Source: Spodoptera frugiperda (Eukaryota; Arthropoda; Insecta; Lepidoptera; Noctuidae). From it: a DNA stretch of 64,000 bases. The position numbers were made by a program, and so were the translations under genes. Shown here piece by piece: positions 62,097 through 64,000 of this stretch. How positions within the stretch are numbered: position 1 is the stretch's first letter; every line of letters begins with the position of its first letter. The notes beneath the pieces were generated by a model. That model was not told where the DNA came from, ran no database searches, and saw nothing but the letters and a program-made list of their open reading frames with translations. Where the stretch lies: assembly GCF_023101765.2 (NCBI RefSeq), contig NC_064226.1, positions 4,456,001-4,520,000 on the forward strand, written 5' to 3'.

Positions 62097-62172
62097 CTCA
62101 GCCCCGGATCTAGGGGGCAAGCCGGGGCCCATGCCCCGGGCGGCAAATTCAGGGGGCGGCAAAATTCACACT
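62097..62172 (+). repeat. Terminal fragment of a hAT-like repeat (CAGCCCCGGATCTAGG)
   Basis: CAGCCCCGGATCTAGGGGGC and two GGCGGCAAA words form a GC-rich terminal block of a type widespread in insect genomes. The other end was not found. Confidence 0.5.
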
Positions 62173-62274
62173 TCACGGACCAGTGGACAGCTCATCATTT
62201 ATTTAATTTTGACCACGGAATAAATATAGTATCTACAAGTACAGGAATTTCATGGCCATATCAACTTGACCGAT

Positions 62275-63490
62275 ACCCTGAGCGCGGAGTGAGACGTGCT
62301 GCCCGAACATTTTATTATTCGCTAGGCGCGTAGGCATAGTCCATAAGAGAAGAAGTTCGCCGCTTCTACGCGGGTGTCGTGCGATAGATGGTCCTTTACG
62401 GGGCGCCTGTTTGGTCAGCTCGACTGTCAGGCGTCTGACGTTGCAGAACGAAAATCTATCGTCTGCAGTGGAAAATGGCCATCTAGATCACACGAGGATA
62501 CTGAACGGTGTCCTTCGAGGCGGCAACGCTCCTGGCTCGCTTTCCGTCGTTGGATATCCTGGCGGATATGGACGCGAAGGTCTACGACCAAATCCGTTCC
62601 GTCCGTCAAAACGGCGGTGGTAGAGTGCCAGGAGCGGCGTTCGTTAGGCTGAGGCGGCAAGAAAGGCGACACGCGCTCGAGCGGTAGCGTGAGCGGCTAC
62701 AACAGCCAGAGATCTTACGCAAGCGCGTTGTCGAAGCCATTTTGCCGCATTTCGAAGCCTGGCTGAAAAGAGAGGAGCGCATCTCCTTCAGGCTCACTCA
62801 GGTACTGACCGGACATGGCTGCTTCGGTGAGTACCTGAACAAGATTGGGCGAGAGACCACGGCAAATTGCCACCACTGCGGAGGTAACCTGGATTCCGCA
62901 CAGCACATGCTCGAAGAGTGTCCGGCGTGGGTCTCGGAGCGGCGGGTCCTGGTTACCAAGATCGGGCGAGACCTGTCTCTGCCAGCAGTAGTAGAGGCTA
63001 TGCTGGCAGATACAGAAAACTGGAGGGAGGTGGCCTCCTTTTGTGAGACTGTAATGTCTCAAAAGGAGGCTGCTGAGCGGGATCGTGAGAGGGCTGATCC
63101 TGCTTATAGAAGGCGTCGAGGTGGCAACAGTCTTGACGCCTAATCCCGCCTGCGTCAACTGCAGGTAGACCTTTGGGGTCGCGGGTACCTAGAGTGGGGA
63201 CTCTAGGTGCCCATCTAGCGACCTCAGGGAAGACGGTGGCACAGTGGTCACGTGCAACTTGCACAATGAGGCTAATGGGAGGTACATGTCTCCCTAGGGA
63301 TGTGCCGTAACAGGCGTTGCACCATAGGGGCTCCGGAGCAGGTCTAGTTAGAGGTCTGGGTGCCCCTTATCGGTGCTGAAGGTGGCCACCGGGGTGGTTT
63401 TAGTGAGGTAAAAATCCCACACTCCCTAGTCTTTCTCCCCAAAAAGCTAGGCGCCTTTTAAAGGTTTCCACCCGACATCAGAAAAAAAAG
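62275..63490 (+). mobile_element. Decayed R1-like LINE, 3' part
   Basis: From about 62340 the translation reads RRFYAGVV, VLYGAPVWSARL and later QIRSVRQNGG across stops and frame changes, as in the region after the reverse transcriptase of R1-clade elements. The better-preserved 62742-63143 frame has the CX2CX8HX4C knuckle (CHHCGGNLDSAQHMLEEC). The 3' UTR has CCGGGGTGGTTTTAGTGAGG, TCCCACACTCCCTAGTC and an A-rich end near 63480. It lies in the sense direction downstream of gene 2 exon 3, probably within its next intron. Confidence 0.82.
62742..63143 (+). pseudogene. R1-like LINE ORF2, C-terminal remnant
   Basis: A 133-residue open piece with LKREERISFRLTQVLTGHG, the CCHC knuckle, ECPAWVSERRVLV, IGRDLSLPAVVEAMLAD and SFCETVMSQKEAAERDRE. 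All of these are familiar from the C-terminus of R1-clade ORF2. Upstream parts are broken by stops, so the element is dead. Confidence 0.85.
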
Positions 63491-63714
63491 TACATAAAGT
63501 CGATTAGAAATACGCGCCCGGCTCTTGCTCGCCTGCAGGAATCGCAGATCGGGGCAGCATGCGTTTGATTACCGTGAGATGAAGCTATGTTCGAAAACTT
63601 CCTCGTCGATTTGTCCCCACGACAGTGTTTTGTTTTAAAAATGTGAGTACATAGTTTGTATATTTACTATTTAGCACTCGTCGATTGTTACTTTTGCTCT
63701 TGTGATGTAAAGGG

Positions 63715-64000
63715 TGTCCATTCGAAAAACAAACATACAATTCAGTATCCTAATTTACCGTCTGCTAAACGACCTGTACCTCATGGACCAGGAAGTAGTA
63801 ATGAAACTGGAAGCTGATAATTACGATTCCACATTATGGAGGTTATTTATTGATTCTTCTAAGAGAAGTCTGAAGGGTGTCTTGTTGTACAATGGTAATA
63901 CCTATGGTTCGGTGCCTGTTGCTCACTCCGTGCATCTCAAAGAAACGAACGAGAGTCTTGAGCTGTTGCTAAATAAAATAAAGTATAGCGAATATTGTTG
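63715..64000 (+). pseudogene. Fragment of a multicopy, mobile-element-associated ORF
   Basis: One frame reads YPNLPSAKRPVPHGPGS near 63740-63790; another reads LWRLFIDSSKRSLKGVLLYN, then GSVPVAHSVHLKET, to the window end. Both pieces recall a repeated arthropod ORF family (WRLFIDSSK..LK.VLL.NG) without a named domain, from memory. The two pieces lie in different frames, so this copy is broken or spliced. It runs off the window. Confidence 0.5.

Noticed and set aside
62374..62652. 92-codon frame as an independent gene
   Set aside because: It is one frame of the decayed R1-like LINE.
1..64000. CRISPR arrays, operons, ribosome binding sites
   Set aside because: Spliced genes, SINEs and LINEs show animal nuclear DNA; the short repeats here have no regular spacer structure.

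Overview
This window looks like nuclear DNA of a moth (Lepidoptera, probably a noctuid-type species). The genes have introns with GT-AG borders. The background is AT-rich and crowded with interspersed repeats of lepidopteran type: tRNA-derived SINEs, TIR and palindromic MITEs, and non-LTR retrotransposons. Two conserved loci are recognisable. One 100-N gap and a near-identical 1.16 kb duplication mark an assembly join near the left edge.

Region 1 (about 3.0-33.4 kb, minus strand) is one long gene, an insect RBM24/RBM38 (SUP-12) RNA-binding protein. Five coding exons can be placed with matching splice phases: 33189-33410, 26288-26414, 6697-6769, 3482-3717 and 3037-3168. The conserved C-terminus is reached only if one base in a G5 run at 3089-3093 is surplus. 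The 19.5 kb intron between coding exons 2 and 3 holds a nearly intact CR1/Daphne-like LINE in antisense orientation (ORF1 about 20068-21626 with one frameshift, ORF2 21617-24499 open throughout). It also holds an odd cluster of a 13-base motif (17.3-18.55 kb), hairpins and SINEs.

Region 2 (about 33.5-52.2 kb) has no gene I can support. It holds scattered mobile elements: SINEs, a four-copy TIR MITE family, a palindromic MITE family, a three-copy 149-150 bp tandem repeat and a block of GCGTAG/CTACGC repeats.

Region 3 (52.2-64 kb, plus strand) is a cluster built from Methyltransf_FA (FAMeT) and DM9 (DUF3421) domains. Gene 1 has FAMeT exons 52244-56198, ending in a stop that overlaps a possible splice donor, and a pair of DM9 exons (57239-57894). 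A second, diverged DM9 exon pair (58613-59539) follows with no FAMeT exons of its own; its exon phases match pair A. A paralogous FAMeT gene then starts at 61000 with first and third coding exons of identical length to gene 1 (16 and 265 nt). Its next intron holds a decayed R1-like LINE, and the gene runs off the window. The last 290 bases carry a piece of a multicopy, mobile-element-associated ORF family.

Three one-base interruptions lie in homopolymer runs (Rbm24 last exon, LINE ORF1, DM9 pair B). This fits long-read consensus error at least as well as real mutation. All family names come from reading the translations by eye; no database search was possible.
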